Positions 1 to 7,992 are shown, counted from the first letter of the stretch. The stretch is 40,228 bases of DNA from Nitriliruptorales bacterium (GCA_024637135.1 JAGXFT010000096.1:1-40228); one strand, 5' to 3'. Notes: generated by a model from the letters alone, not told the origin. A program made the numbers and translations.

Positions 1-270
1 GAAGTCCAGCGCCGCCCCCTTCGCGACCCCGTGGCCGGCGAAGAACAGCACCAGTCGCTCGACGTCGCCGGCGTCCACGGCCTGTTGCACGGCGGCATAG
101 ATCGCGGCGGCCGCGACGGTGGCACCGTCGTCGTCGACCAGGGCGGTGACCTCGTAGCCGTCGGCCTCGGCCCAGGCGGCCGCGCGGCGGGCATCGCTGC
201 GAGCCCCCGGGAGTTCCGGGAGGTCGCCCGACGCCCCGACGCCGATCACGATCGCCACCCGACGAGTCAC
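1..270 (-). CDS. caspase-like (peptidase C14) protein, N-terminal part
   Basis: The gene runs off the left edge, so only the first 90 residues are visible. From a GTG start they read MTRRVAIVIGVGASGDLPEL, then a conserved PGARSDA stretch and the block LVLFFAGHG near residue 80. Both the N-terminal strand with 'LPGA..DA' and the 'FFAGHG' motif carrying the catalytic His are hallmarks of the caspase/metacaspase fold; the catalytic Cys would lie outside the window. There is no signal peptide, so the protein is probably cytoplasmic. It follows the lipoprotein gene after about 40 bp on the same strand and is probably co-transcribed with it and the CHAT gene. I see no strong ribosome site, so the exact start is less sure than the family. 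Confidence 0.85.
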   Translation of the reverse strand, partial: MTRRVAIVIGVGASGDLPELPGARSDARRAAAWAEADGYEVTALVDDDGATVAAAAIYAAVQQAVDAGDVERLVLFFAGHGVAKGAALDF

Positions 271-310
271 GGTCGAGCCGGTCGGGCGACGCCACGTGCG
301 TCGTCGGGCC

Positions 311-1726
311 TCACGGGGCCACCAGGTCGAACCCGGCGTCAGAACAGTGGCTCACCAACACCGGCGGTGGCCCCGGCAGCAGCAGGCAGTAGCGGCCGGC
401 TGGGTCGTCGGCACTGGTCGGCACCTCGAGCACCGCCTGGCCCGCATCGTCAGCCGAAACCGTCGGCAGCATCCCCACCCAGTCCCAGCCGAAGGCCTGT
501 GTGTCCGCGCTGGCGGCGTAGGCGTGCACCACCACGTCGACCAGCGGGTCGAGGCCTGACACGCCGACCCGGATGGGCTCGCCAGCAGCCCGCTCGGTCT
601 CGCCGAGCACACGCACGACCGGGCTGGGCGATGGCGTCACCGTGACCGTGTCGCTGACCGTGGTCACGCCATCGGATGCGGTCACGGTCGCCGCCCCCAG
701 GGCGACCGCCGGATCGACCAGCCACCGAGCCCGCAACTCGCCGTCGTCGCCGACGGTCACCTCGGTGTCGACCTGGGTCACCCCGTCGGCATCCACCACG
801 CGGACCGACACGACGGTGCCCGCCGACCATCCGTCGCCGCACAGCAGCGCAGGCTGCAGCGACCACACGTCCAGGAGCTCGGGCACGGGTGGCAGCGGGA
901 CGGGGATCGGCTCGGCGACCTCACGGACGGGCACGTCGACCCACAGGTCGTGCCAGTCCCGCCCGTCGAAGTCGTCGAGGACGCGGACCTCGCCGTCCCC
1001 GGCCACCACACCGCGGTCGTCCGGCGGCAGCGTGGCTGCCGGATCGGAGACGGCCAGGAGATCGTCGAGGAGATCGTCGGGAATGCTCACCAGCCCACCG
1101 GGAACGCCCAGGGGCTGCTCGGCCACGGGCACCTCGTCGACCTCGAGGACCTCGAGGTCGTCGGCCAACTCGTCGAACCGGCTCACCGAACGATCGACTG
1201 CCGACGCCTCCGGGAGCCGGTCGGGGGCCTCCCCTCCCAGCCCACCCACGTCGAAGGGACTGATGTCGAGGTCGAGGTCCGCGGCCAGCACACGCCCGAC
1301 CCGCCAGCTCTCGACGAGGTCGACCGGCACCAGGATGAAGGTCGGTCCGGTCGCGGCTCCGGCACCCGACAGCGTCGCCGCGCACTGGAACTGGAGATGG
1401 GCGAGCCCACTGGTCTCGAAGTGGGCCGCCACGGCGGCTGGCGGTGTCCCCCCGAGCCATCCCGCGGTCGTGGCGGTCGTGGTGGACTCGCTCGCCGAGC
1501 GCGACGAGCCTGGTGTCACCGTCGGCGACGACGAGGTCCCGGCCCCGGGCGTGGGCGAGGCACTGGTCGTGCCCGACGCGTCCGTCGTGGCGGGTCCGGA
1601 CGTGCCGGTGCCGGGCGAGGTGGTCGGGGTCGAGACGTCCTCGGTGGTGCCGCGACACCCGGCGACCACCAGCACGGCTACGACCAGCACCACTCGGATC
1701 CGGCCCCGTCGACGTCCCGTGCTCAT
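311..1726 (-). CDS. secreted lipoprotein of unknown function
   Basis: A 471-residue protein. Its N-terminus has arginines, a hydrophobic stretch and the lipobox LVVAGC with the lipid-modified Cys at residue 24, so it should be anchored to the outer face of the membrane. Residues of about 25-95 are a Ser/Thr/Pro/Gly-rich linker. A central acidic region of unknown fold follows, and the C-terminal third, rich in Val and Thr, looks like one or two beta-sandwich (Ig-like) modules. GGGGAGG lies 8 bases before the ATG. It sits between the CHAT gene (67 bp upstream) and the caspase-like gene (40 bp downstream) on the same strand. I do not recognise a family; a role as extracellular partner of the CHAT membrane protein is inference from position only. 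Confidence 0.8.
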   Translation of the reverse strand: MSTGRRRGRIRVVLVVAVLVVAGCRGTTEDVSTPTTSPGTGTSGPATTDASGTTSASPTPGAGTSSSPTVTPGSSRSASESTTTATTAGWLGGTPPAAVAAHFETSGLAHLQFQCAATLSGAGAATGPTFILVPVDLVESWRVGRVLAADLDLDISPFDVGGLGGEAPDRLPEASAVDRSVSRFDELADDLEVLEVDEVPVAEQPLGVPGGLVSIPDDLLDDLLAVSDPAATLPPDDRGVVAGDGEVRVLDDFDGRDWHDLWVDVPVREVAEPIPVPLPPVPELLDVWSLQPALLCGDGWSAGTVVSVRVVDADGVTQVDTEVTVGDDGELRARWLVDPAVALGAATVTASDGVTTVSDTVTVTPSPSPVVRVLGETERAAGEPIRVGVSGLDPLVDVVVHAYAASADTQAFGWDWVGMLPTVSADDAGQAVLEVPTSADDPAGRYCLLLPGPPPVLVSHCSDAGFDLVAP

Positions 1727-1793
1727 TGGGTCGACCTCCCCGGCGAGTGCCCATCATGCGTCGGGAGGAGCCTCGTGGTCAAGGTGATACGGG

Positions 1794-4283
1794 TCACGAC
1801 TCGGCCGGATCGCAGGTCGCGCGATCGCGTTGGCTCGTGAGCCGGTCGCGGTCGTCGGTCGTCGCCACCAACTCGATCGCGCGGTCGAAGGCCTCGCCAG
1901 CCGCCGCCACGTCACCCCGGTCCAGGTGGAGGCAGGCCAGCGACTCCCACTGGAGCGCCTCCCGAGCGTCCGTCGTCGCCAGGGTGATGGCCTGCTCGAG
2001 GTGGGGGACGGCCGCGTCGAGGCGGCCGTCGAGTTGCCAGGCCTGGATGGCGAGCAGCCCGTGCGCCAACCCGGCCAGCCCACGAACCCGGTCGTTGCCG
2101 TCGGCCTGGGCCGTCACCACCCGCCCGAGCGCGACGGTGGCATCGATGTCGGGGACCAGCCCGGCCCCCTGCTGGCACAGGGCCAGCCGCCCGCGGGCAT
2201 AGTCGACCTTGCGTGCCACGTCGGCGTCGTCGGGCGTGGGCACCGGCACGGCCGCGAACGCCCGGTCCGCCTTCTCCAGGCCGTCCGCGTCCACGGTGGC
2301 GGCGGTGCAGGAGCCGCGACTGCTGTCCCACGCCACCTCCGCCAACCCGTACCGCGCGCGGGCGCTGTCGGGGTCCAGGGCCAGCGCGGCCTCGTAGTGG
2401 TCGCGGGCGGCCTCGTCGTCGCCGGCCTGGGCCGCTGCCTTGCCCCGGAACACCTCCAGCACCGCGCCCGCCTCACCGCCACCCCACACGTCCACCGACA
2501 TCGCGGCGTCGAAGCGTTGCCCGGCACCCACCGGGTCACCCGTGGCGAACAGGCTCAGGCCGGCCACCAGGTCGGCCAACGCGCCCGTGCGTTCGACCGC
2601 GACCTGCTCCAGGTCGGCCACGTCGGTGACCGCGGCCGGACGGAACCGTTCCGGTGGGCCCAGCGGATGGGACCCGGTCAACTCGGTCGCGGCCAGCAAC
2701 CGCCGGTCGGCGATCCAGACCGTGGGGACGAAGCGGGCTCCGTTGCGGTCACCCTCCAACCGGGCCGAGACCACGACGTCGGCCCGGAGGTCGGCGGCCA
2801 CGGCCTCGGCGGCACTGGCGCGTGCCTCATCGTCGTCGCCGTCCACGGTGCCGACGTCGCCCGGGCCCCGGAACTCCACGGACACCCCCGTCTCGGCCTG
2901 GTCGAGGTCGGCCACCAGCGCGTCGTACACCTGGGTGGACAACTCGGCGGCCTGACCCTCCAGCCCGGGATCGCCGGTGAAGGTCGCCACGGCCACGTTG
3001 AAGCCCAGTTCGCCCATCGGTGCCGGCCCTCGCACCAGCGGGCCCACGACCTGCCACAGGACGACCAGGCTCGCCACGACCGCCAGTGCGGCGGCCATGC
3101 CGGGCACCGGGTTGTCCAGCGGCCAGCGCCACCACGGGGCCGGCTCCTCGAGGACCGGCGTCAACAGTGCCACCTCGCGTGAACGCAGCCAGCACACGGG
3201 CAACGCCATGTCGGTGGACACCCCCGGCTCGTTGACCCCGATCAGCCGTCGCGCGTCGGTCAGCGCGACGTCCACGGGGCGCAGGTCAGCGATGGCCGCG
3301 TAGAAGTCCCGCGCGACCTGGATGGCGAGGTCGTCGGCGACCGCGGTCTGCATCCCGACCAGCGCCGGCACGCGCGCCCCGTGGACCAGCGCGCGGGCGA
3401 AGTCGTCGGTCCCGTCGGTCCCCGGCTGCAGTGCGCCGCAGACGTTGAGGAACACCAGCGACAGGTGTTGGTCGGCGACCAGGTCCCGCAGTTGGCCGGG
3501 GGAGACGTCGACGGGGCCGTGCCAGTCGTCCTCCAGCACCACCGTGGGGGTTCCGTCGGCGGTGCGGCGGCCGTGGCCGACGAGGTGGAGGACGTCGACC
3601 CCACCGTCCTCGCGCAGCGCATCCAGCAACCTCGGCACGGTCGCACGCTCCAGCGTCGACACCGACAACCGACCCTCGGCCACCAGCGGCGCCAACTCCT
3701 GTCGGATCGCCGCGACCTCGGCCGTGCCGTCCAACTCGTCGACCCCGTCGGGCCCGGCCACCGCCACCAGCACGCGCACCGGCGGGGTGGCGGTCACGCC
3801 CCGGGCGACGCCGTCGACGTTGAGGTCTCGCACCAGCGGGCCGCCGAGCGCGCAGAAGGCGTCCTCGACCGGGTCATGGAGGAGTTCCCACGGCAGTCGG
3901 GCGACCGCCGCATCGTCCATGACCAGTCGAAGTCGCACCTCCTCGTCGGTCCGGGCCCGCCGCCAAGCCGTCGCCATCGCGGTCGTGAACAGGGCGGCGA
4001 AGAGCCGGTCCCCCACCTCCACCGCGCCGCCGTGGGCCTCCAGGCCGTCGAGGTCCGCCAGGCCCAGCAGGTCGTCGTCGACGACGAGTTCCCCGAGTTC
4101 GGTGACGCCACCCTCGACCCGCAGCGTGACCGTTCGCGACGATGTCGTGGCCGCAGTGAGGTCAGGCTCGGTCGCGGCCGATGCGTCGGGGTCGACGTCG
4201 GGCGTGGCCGCGGCGGGCGTGGCCGGCTTGTCGGGATCCGGACCGGCACCGCGAGCGAAGACGTGGACCTCGACGTCGCGCAT
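1794..4283 (-). CDS. membrane CHAT-domain protease with extracytoplasmic TolB-like and TPR region
   Basis: An 829-residue protein. I chose the ATG at 4283 because GGGAGGTGG stands just before it and the open frame further upstream has no protein-like composition. Order: flexible Ala/Pro/Asp-rich N-terminus (about 8-48), a beta-rich region, the CHAT protease core (about 165-370) with His237 in LVGHG and Cys282 in LNVCGA, a single membrane helix (about 394-415), a segment of about 425-560 that starts NVAVATF like TolB-type sensor regions, and TPR-like helices to the end (the best repeat contains DEAARDHYEAALALDPD). CHAT domains are caspase-related cysteine proteases. One helix after the CHAT domain puts the protease inside and the TPR part outside. 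The gene is followed by a lipoprotein and a caspase-like gene, which suggests a signalling cascade. Target and trigger are unknown. Confidence 0.85.
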   Translation of the reverse strand: MRDVEVHVFARGAGPDPDKPATPAAATPDVDPDASAATEPDLTAATTSSRTVTLRVEGGVTELGELVVDDDLLGLADLDGLEAHGGAVEVGDRLFAALFTTAMATAWRRARTDEEVRLRLVMDDAAVARLPWELLHDPVEDAFCALGGPLVRDLNVDGVARGVTATPPVRVLVAVAGPDGVDELDGTAEVAAIRQELAPLVAEGRLSVSTLERATVPRLLDALREDGGVDVLHLVGHGRRTADGTPTVVLEDDWHGPVDVSPGQLRDLVADQHLSLVFLNVCGALQPGTDGTDDFARALVHGARVPALVGMQTAVADDLAIQVARDFYAAIADLRPVDVALTDARRLIGVNEPGVSTDMALPVCWLRSREVALLTPVLEEPAPWWRWPLDNPVPGMAAALAVVASLVVLWQVVGPLVRGPAPMGELGFNVAVATFTGDPGLEGQAAELSTQVYDALVADLDQAETGVSVEFRGPGDVGTVDGDDDEARASAAEAVAADLRADVVVSARLEGDRNGARFVPTVWIADRRLLAATELTGSHPLGPPERFRPAAVTDVADLEQVAVERTGALADLVAGLSLFATGDPVGAGQRFDAAMSVDVWGGGEAGAVLEVFRGKAAAQAGDDEAARDHYEAALALDPDSARARYGLAEVAWDSSRGSCTAATVDADGLEKADRAFAAVPVPTPDDADVARKVDYARGRLALCQQGAGLVPDIDATVALGRVVTAQADGNDRVRGLAGLAHGLLAIQAWQLDGRLDAAVPHLEQAITLATTDAREALQWESLACLHLDRGDVAAAGEAFDRAIELVATTDDRDRLTSQRDRATCDPAES

Positions 4284-4568
4284 CCCCCACCTCCCGCCAA
4301 CCTCGGGGCGCCACGCTACGTGGGCTGTGCGGCACGTGCGCCCTGGCGCGTGAGCTGCCCGCCGCCCGGCCCGACACCGTCCGCGACCACGCCCCGTGAT
4401 CGCGCCGTCGTCACGGTCGAATTGGCGAACCCTGCCCCAGCAAGGCTGCTGGTGGAGCCGGACCTGCTCAACCAAGCCGTGGCCCTGGGTGAAGGAGTCG
4501 CCACCGTGACGCGCTGTGAGTGTGTGACCCCACGGGAATGGGACGAGGCAGGCGATCTGAACCGGATC

Positions 4569-4718
4569 ATCGACATCCACGCCGGATCGGACGGCACCTC
4601 CGCTCAGCCGAGGGTGACCGAGCAGTCGGCGCCGGACGGCCATCCGGTCAACCACAAGCGGGTCGAGCGGTTCATGGCCGAGCACGGCATCGCGGGGCAC
4701 CGTCAGGCTCACCGCCGT
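4569..4718 (+). pseudogene. IS3-family transposase (OrfB) fragment
   Basis: One frame reads IDIHAGSDGTSAQPRVTE, and a few residues on VNHKRVERFMAEHGIAGHR. This matches the N-terminal part of IS3-family OrfB, where an 'IH..S.GTYG.PRV' stretch is followed by the HTH_21-type 'VN.KRV.RLM...GI.G'. There is no start, no DDE catalytic region and no inverted repeat, so this is a decayed remnant. The rest of 4284-4854 shows no convincing gene. At about 4722-4853 the same frame gives MWVEFKTLHHH and then PNCPPCWRMLKHHGVAVTVV, which faintly resembles a thioredoxin/glutaredoxin CPPC segment. Confidence 0.55.
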
Positions 4719-4854
4719 CGATGTGGGTCGAGTTCAAGACCCTGCACCATCACGTCGCCACCGCGGCGTGGATCCCACACCCCAACTGCCCGCCCTGCTG
4801 GCGGATGCTCAAGCACCATGGCGTGGCGGTGACAGTGGTGCGGCGGGGATGCGT

Positions 4855-5511
4855 TCAGCCTGCCACGGGTGTGGGCGTTGTCCAGTCATGGCGAGACCCC
4901 AAGTCCCTCGCAGCGCCCATGGCCGCTTCGACGGCCACTGCCCGCATCTCGGGCGTGATGTCCATGGGTTGGGCATTCACGAACTCGAGGTTCGTGATCC
5001 CGACAAACCCGAAGATGGCCCGAAGGTAGGGCTCCTGCACGTCAAACTGCCCCATCGGCCCCTCCGGCGAGTAGTCCCCGCCGCGCGAGGTGATGCACAC
5101 CATGCGCTTGTCGTGCACCAGGGGCTCCGGATACCCGAGCTCGTTGTACCGGAACAGGTATCCGGGCTGGATGATGCAGTCGATCCAGTGCTTGAGGTGG
5201 TAGGGGATGCCAAAGTTCCACATCGGGGCGGTGACGAGGTAGGCATCGGCTGACAGGAACTGATCGATGAGGGCGACGATGCGGGGCCACGTGGGCACGT
5301 GCGCCACGTCCACCGTCCCACCAGCCACGAGGAGGGCCTTCGTACCGACCTCCGGTTCCATCATCTCGGGCAGCGCCGCCGTCGGCAGGTCGAGGACTTC
5401 GACCTCCAGGTCCGTACGCTGCGCCCGCAACGCGTCGAGGAATGCCGAGGAGATCGGCAGGGTGTTGGACTTCGACCCCCGAGGGGTGGCGATGACATGC
5501 AACAGTTTCAT
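4855..5511 (-). CDS. azoR: FMN-dependent NADH-azoreductase / NAD(P)H quinone reductase, flavodoxin fold
   Basis: A 218-residue protein close to the usual AzoR length (about 200). It starts MKLLHVIATPRGSKSNT, the phosphate-binding loop of the flavodoxin fold. Residues 96-103 (PMWNFGIP) and 142-145 (SRGG) are the FMN-binding motifs typical of AzoR, followed by YLRAIFGFVGI. Such enzymes reduce azo compounds and quinones in two-electron steps with NADH, in the cytoplasm, probably as dimers. GAGGGGG lies just before the ATG at 5511. The gene stands alone between two transposase remnants, and its base composition is lower in GC than its neighbours (37 of 60 G/C at 5101-5160), so it may have been acquired by transfer. 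The physiological substrate cannot be told from sequence. Confidence 0.85.
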   Translation of the reverse strand: MKLLHVIATPRGSKSNTLPISSAFLDALRAQRTDLEVEVLDLPTAALPEMMEPEVGTKALLVAGGTVDVAHVPTWPRIVALIDQFLSADAYLVTAPMWNFGIPYHLKHWIDCIIQPGYLFRYNELGYPEPLVHDKRMVCITSRGGDYSPEGPMGQFDVQEPYLRAIFGFVGITNLEFVNAQPMDITPEMRAVAVEAAMGAARDLGSRHDWTTPTPVAG

Positions 5512-5689
5512 GGAAGACCCCCTCGAACCCCGCGTCGTGACTGAGGCACGCCGTCGTGTGGTGACGTTAGCCTGAATCCACCCTGAGCGGTCGAGGTTGG
5601 GGAAAGCGCCTCCGGGCAGAAGCAGAATGGGCGTTGCCACACGTTTCAGACTGCCAGCCGGCACCCTTCCAGATGATGTCATCCAGCCA

Positions 5690-5800
5690 AAATCTCAACC
5701 GCATCGACGTGAAGTCCGACCACGACAACTCGGTTGCCAACGCCGGGCTGGTGGTCACGGCGACGCTGATGGGTCGGCTCGGGGTTGGAGGGGCTGACGA
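5690..5800 (+). pseudogene. possible IS1380-like transposase N-terminal fragment
   Basis: In one frame this reads NLNRIDVKSDHDNSVANAGL and then VVTATLMGRLGV, which resembles the start of IS1380-type transposases ('..F.....VANAGL.L.ATL...LGL'). Frame breaks follow and no catalytic part is visible. The rest of the 500-bp gap (5512-6008) has no recognisable gene. Confidence 0.35.
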
Positions 5801-6008
5801 GCCGGGCGAGGAGGGCGAAACCCAGACCTGGGGCGGCGTGTTGCAGCACGGGGCCGGCGCGGGGTTCACGGTCGCAGACGCCGCATGCCCCGGTTCACGA
5901 GATCGTCGCAAACGCCCCGAACAGTCCCGGGGGCCGGCCCACGTCGGGACGCGCCACAGGCCAGCTCGACGGACGACTGAAGGAATCCCTCGCTGGTCGT
6001 CGACGGGT

Positions 6009-6281
6009 TCAGCCGCCGGCGACCGCGGGCACGATCGAGACGACGTCACTGTCGCCGACGGCCGTGTCGAGGCCGTCCTGGAAGCGGATGTCCTCGTCGC
6101 GCACGAACACGTTGACGAACCGGCGCAGGTCGCCGCCCTCGTCCAGGATCCGGTCGGCCAGGCCCGGGTGGGCCGCGGTCAGGTTGGCGACGACCGTGCG
6201 CAGGTCGTCACCGGCGACGTCGACCTGCGACCGGCCGTCGGTCTGCTTGCGCAACGGCGTGGGGATGCGAACGGTGGGCAT
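6009..6281 (-). CDS. MoaD/ThiS-family sulfur carrier protein ending in Gly-Gly
   Basis: A 90-residue ubiquitin-fold protein: MPTVRIPTPLRKQTDG at the start, a central FVNVFVRDEDIRF strand segment, and the C-terminus VSIVPAVAGG. The exposed GlyGly is the site that an E1-like enzyme adenylates and converts to a thiocarboxylate, making the protein a sulfide donor. GAGGAG precedes the ATG. It lies downstream of the threonine-synthase-like gene on the same strand, and that gene carries a SAM riboswitch. Established parallels are CysO with CysM (cysteine synthesis) and the HcyS-type carriers of homocysteine synthesis. I infer that this protein supplies sulfur to the PLP enzyme next door. A molybdopterin role is less likely because no moa gene is nearby. 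Confidence 0.88.
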   Translation of the reverse strand: MPTVRIPTPLRKQTDGRSQVDVAGDDLRTVVANLTAAHPGLADRILDEGGDLRRFVNVFVRDEDIRFQDGLDTAVGDSDVVSIVPAVAGG

Positions 6282-6334
6282 GGTGGCTCCTCGGTGCGAG
6301 GTTGGTGGATGGTCACGTGAGGTGTTGTCGACGT

Positions 6335-6381
6335 CGGTCGTGGCGTGAGAACGAGCAACGCGAGTTCTCACGCCACGACCG
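6335..6381. other. perfect 18-bp inverted repeat (hairpin) between two co-directional genes
   Basis: CGGTCGTGGCGTGAGAAC at 6335-6352 is exactly complementary to 6364-6381, with an 11-base loop. It sits between the end of the PLP-enzyme gene (6406) and the start of the sulfur-carrier gene (6281), transcribed leftward. There is no clear T-run. It could act as a terminator, a processing or stability element, or a recoded repeat: its core (GAGAACGAGC...GCGAGTTCTC) recurs downstream of carD at 22325-22350. Confidence 0.85.
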
Positions 6382-6405
6382 AGCGCCCCAGCGCGAGGGC
6401 AGGCG

Positions 6406-7683
6406 TCACCCGAGGTGGGAGAGGAAGTCGTCGAGGCCGGGGCTGACCTCGAAGGTCGGCCCGACGCTGTCGGCGATGGCCTCGACGGTCTTGTAGCCGT
6501 TGCCGGAGATGACGGCGACGGTGCGTTCGTCGCGGGCGATGTGGCCGGACTCGACCATCCGCTTGAGGTTGGCGATGGTCACGCCACCGGCGGTCTCGGC
6601 GAACACGCCCTCGGTCTCGGCCAGGAGTCGGATACCCGCGATGATCTCGTCATCCGGTACGTGGCCGACCGCGCCACCGGTGCGGTCCGCGACCTTCAGG
6701 GCGTAGTAGCCGTCGGCGGGGTTGCCGATGGCCAGCGATCGCGCGATGGTGTCGGGACGCTGCGGCCGGACGTCGAAGGAGTCGCGTTCGAACGCCTCGG
6801 CGACCGGCGAACAGCCGGTGGCCTGGGCACCGGAGATGCGCGGGAGGTCGCCGTCGACCAGCCCGAACTCGCGGAACTCGCGGAAGCCCTTGTCGATCTT
6901 GACCATCATCGCACCCGAGGCGACCGGTGCGACGACGTGGTCGGGGAACTGCCACCCGAGCTGTTCGGCGATCTCGAAGCCGATGGTCTTGGAGCCCTCG
7001 GCGTAGTAGGTGCGGAGGTTGACGTTGACGAACCCCCAGCCCTTCACGTCGGCGACCTCGGCGCAGAGCCGGTTCACGTCGTCGTAGGTGCCGCGCACGG
7101 TCACCAGGTTGGGGCCGTGGACCGCCGAGCCCAGGATCTTGCCGGCCTCGAGGTCGGATGGGATGAACACGTAGGCGGGCGCGCCGATGGCGGCCGCGTG
7201 GGCCGACACCGAGTTCCCGAGGTTGCCGGTCGACGCACAGGCGAACGTGTCGATGCCCAGCGCGCGTCCGGCCGACAGCGCCACGGCCACGACCCGGTCC
7301 TTGAACGACCCGGTGGGGTTGTTGGTGTCGTCCTTGAGCCACAACTCGTCGAGGCCGAGGCGATCGGCCAGCCTGTCGGCCCGTCGCAACGGGGTCAGCC
7401 CGGTGCCGAGGTCCACCCGGTGGGCGGGGTCGGCCGACAGCGTGGGCAGGAGGTCCCCGTAGCGCCACAACGACGCCGGTCCGGCCTCGATGCGCTCGCG
7501 CGACACCACCGACGCGATCCGGTCGGTGTCGTAGACCACCTCCAACGGGCCGAAGCAGACGTCGCAGACGTGGCTGAGTCCGACCTCCACGACCTCGCCG
7601 CACTCCCGACAGGCCAGGCCGGTGAGGTTGGGGACCAGGGCGTCCGCATCCGAGGTGGTGGGGACGGCGATGGTGGCGGTCAT
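6406..7683 (-). CDS. threonine-synthase-like PLP enzyme under SAM riboswitch control; candidate O-phosphohomoserine-dependent homocysteine synthase
   Basis: A 425-residue fold-type II PLP enzyme of threonine-synthase length. An N-terminal zinc ribbon uses Cys25, Cys28, Cys40 and Cys43. PTGSFKDR places the PLP-binding lysine at residue 128, and the phosphate-cup motif STGNLGNS follows about 25 residues later. Threonine synthases convert O-phosphohomoserine to threonine. This copy is transcribed behind a SAM-I riboswitch and ahead of a GlyGly sulfur carrier, which points to methionine supply: the same phosphorylated substrate could take sulfide from the carrier to give homocysteine. I recall such a ThrC-like homocysteine synthase being reported from Streptomyces but cannot verify that here. 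GAGGAG precedes the ATG. The fold assignment is safe; the reaction is inference. Confidence 0.9.
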   Translation of the reverse strand: MTATIAVPTTSDADALVPNLTGLACRECGEVVEVGLSHVCDVCFGPLEVVYDTDRIASVVSRERIEAGPASLWRYGDLLPTLSADPAHRVDLGTGLTPLRRADRLADRLGLDELWLKDDTNNPTGSFKDRVVAVALSAGRALGIDTFACASTGNLGNSVSAHAAAIGAPAYVFIPSDLEAGKILGSAVHGPNLVTVRGTYDDVNRLCAEVADVKGWGFVNVNLRTYYAEGSKTIGFEIAEQLGWQFPDHVVAPVASGAMMVKIDKGFREFREFGLVDGDLPRISGAQATGCSPVAEAFERDSFDVRPQRPDTIARSLAIGNPADGYYALKVADRTGGAVGHVPDDEIIAGIRLLAETEGVFAETAGGVTIANLKRMVESGHIARDERTVAVISGNGYKTVEAIADSVGPTFEVSPGLDDFLSHLG

Positions 7684-7732
7684 GGCTGGCTCCTCGCATC
7701 AGGGGCTGACGCGGCGGGGGCCGACATGCGAA

Positions 7733-7754
7733 ACGGCCTCCGCCGGGAGGCCGT
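7733..7754 (-). terminator. terminator hairpin of the SAM riboswitch leader
   Basis: Read leftward: ACGGCCTCC, loop CGGC, GGAGGCCGT, then TTCG. The stem is a perfect 9 bp and lies 23 bases after the closing helix of the aptamer and about 50 bases before the ATG of the PLP-enzyme gene. Its place suits a ligand-controlled intrinsic terminator, although the T-run is short. Confidence 0.65.
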
Positions 7755-7776
7755 GAGAACAACGCGAGGCGTCGAA

Positions 7777-7950
7777 GCTCATCGACCTCGGTCCCACGTG
7801 GTTCGTGGTTCCGACGGTCCGGGTTTGGCACCAACCCCACCGACCCGAAGCCTGGTCACGACGACCGGGACGTGACGACCAGGACACGAAGGAGATGGGA
7901 GGTTGCCGAGGTGTCTGCGGGCTCCGAGCCCTCGACCTCTCTGGATGAGC
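7777..7950 (-). promoter_or_regulatory. SAM-I (S-box) riboswitch aptamer
   Basis: Read leftward, the leader has the S-box elements in order: GCTCATC closing helix (7950-7944), CCAGAGAGGTCGAGGG, GAGCCC, CCTCGGCAACC (the conserved GGCAACC at 7907-7901), then GGTGCCAAACCCGGACC (7832-7816), matching the GGTGCCAA..CC element of P3, and GATGAGC (7783-7777), which pairs perfectly with the first helix. It is longer than average because of an insertion after GGCAACC. SAM-I riboswitches shut off sulfur and methionine genes when S-adenosylmethionine is plentiful. The regulated genes are the PLP enzyme and probably the sulfur carrier. Confidence 0.92.
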
Positions 7951-7962
7951 ACCAGTCGTTCC

Positions 7963-7992
7963 AGTATGCCACCCCGCTCGGCAGGCTGCGAA
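7963..7992 (-). promoter_or_regulatory. possible promoter of the riboswitch operon
   Basis: Read leftward: TTCGCA (7992-7987), an 18-base spacer and CATACT (7968-7963), each 4 of 6 to the -35/-10 consensus. Transcription would start about 7 bases before the S-box. The -35-like part lies inside the 56-bp tandem repeat. Confidence 0.35.

Noticed and set aside
4284-4712. N-terminal extension of the CHAT protein by 143 codons
   Set aside because: The extension has no protein-like pattern, overlaps the transposase remnant, and a strong ribosome site precedes the later ATG at 4283.
5565-5580. GTTAGCCTGAA upstream of azoR as a second iron box
   Set aside because: Only one half resembles the DtxR consensus; the other half does not pair with it.
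6406-7683. Plain call of threonine synthase in the threonine pathway
   Set aside because: The fold fits, but the SAM riboswitch and the sulfur carrier argue for a methionine-side role, so I kept the function open.
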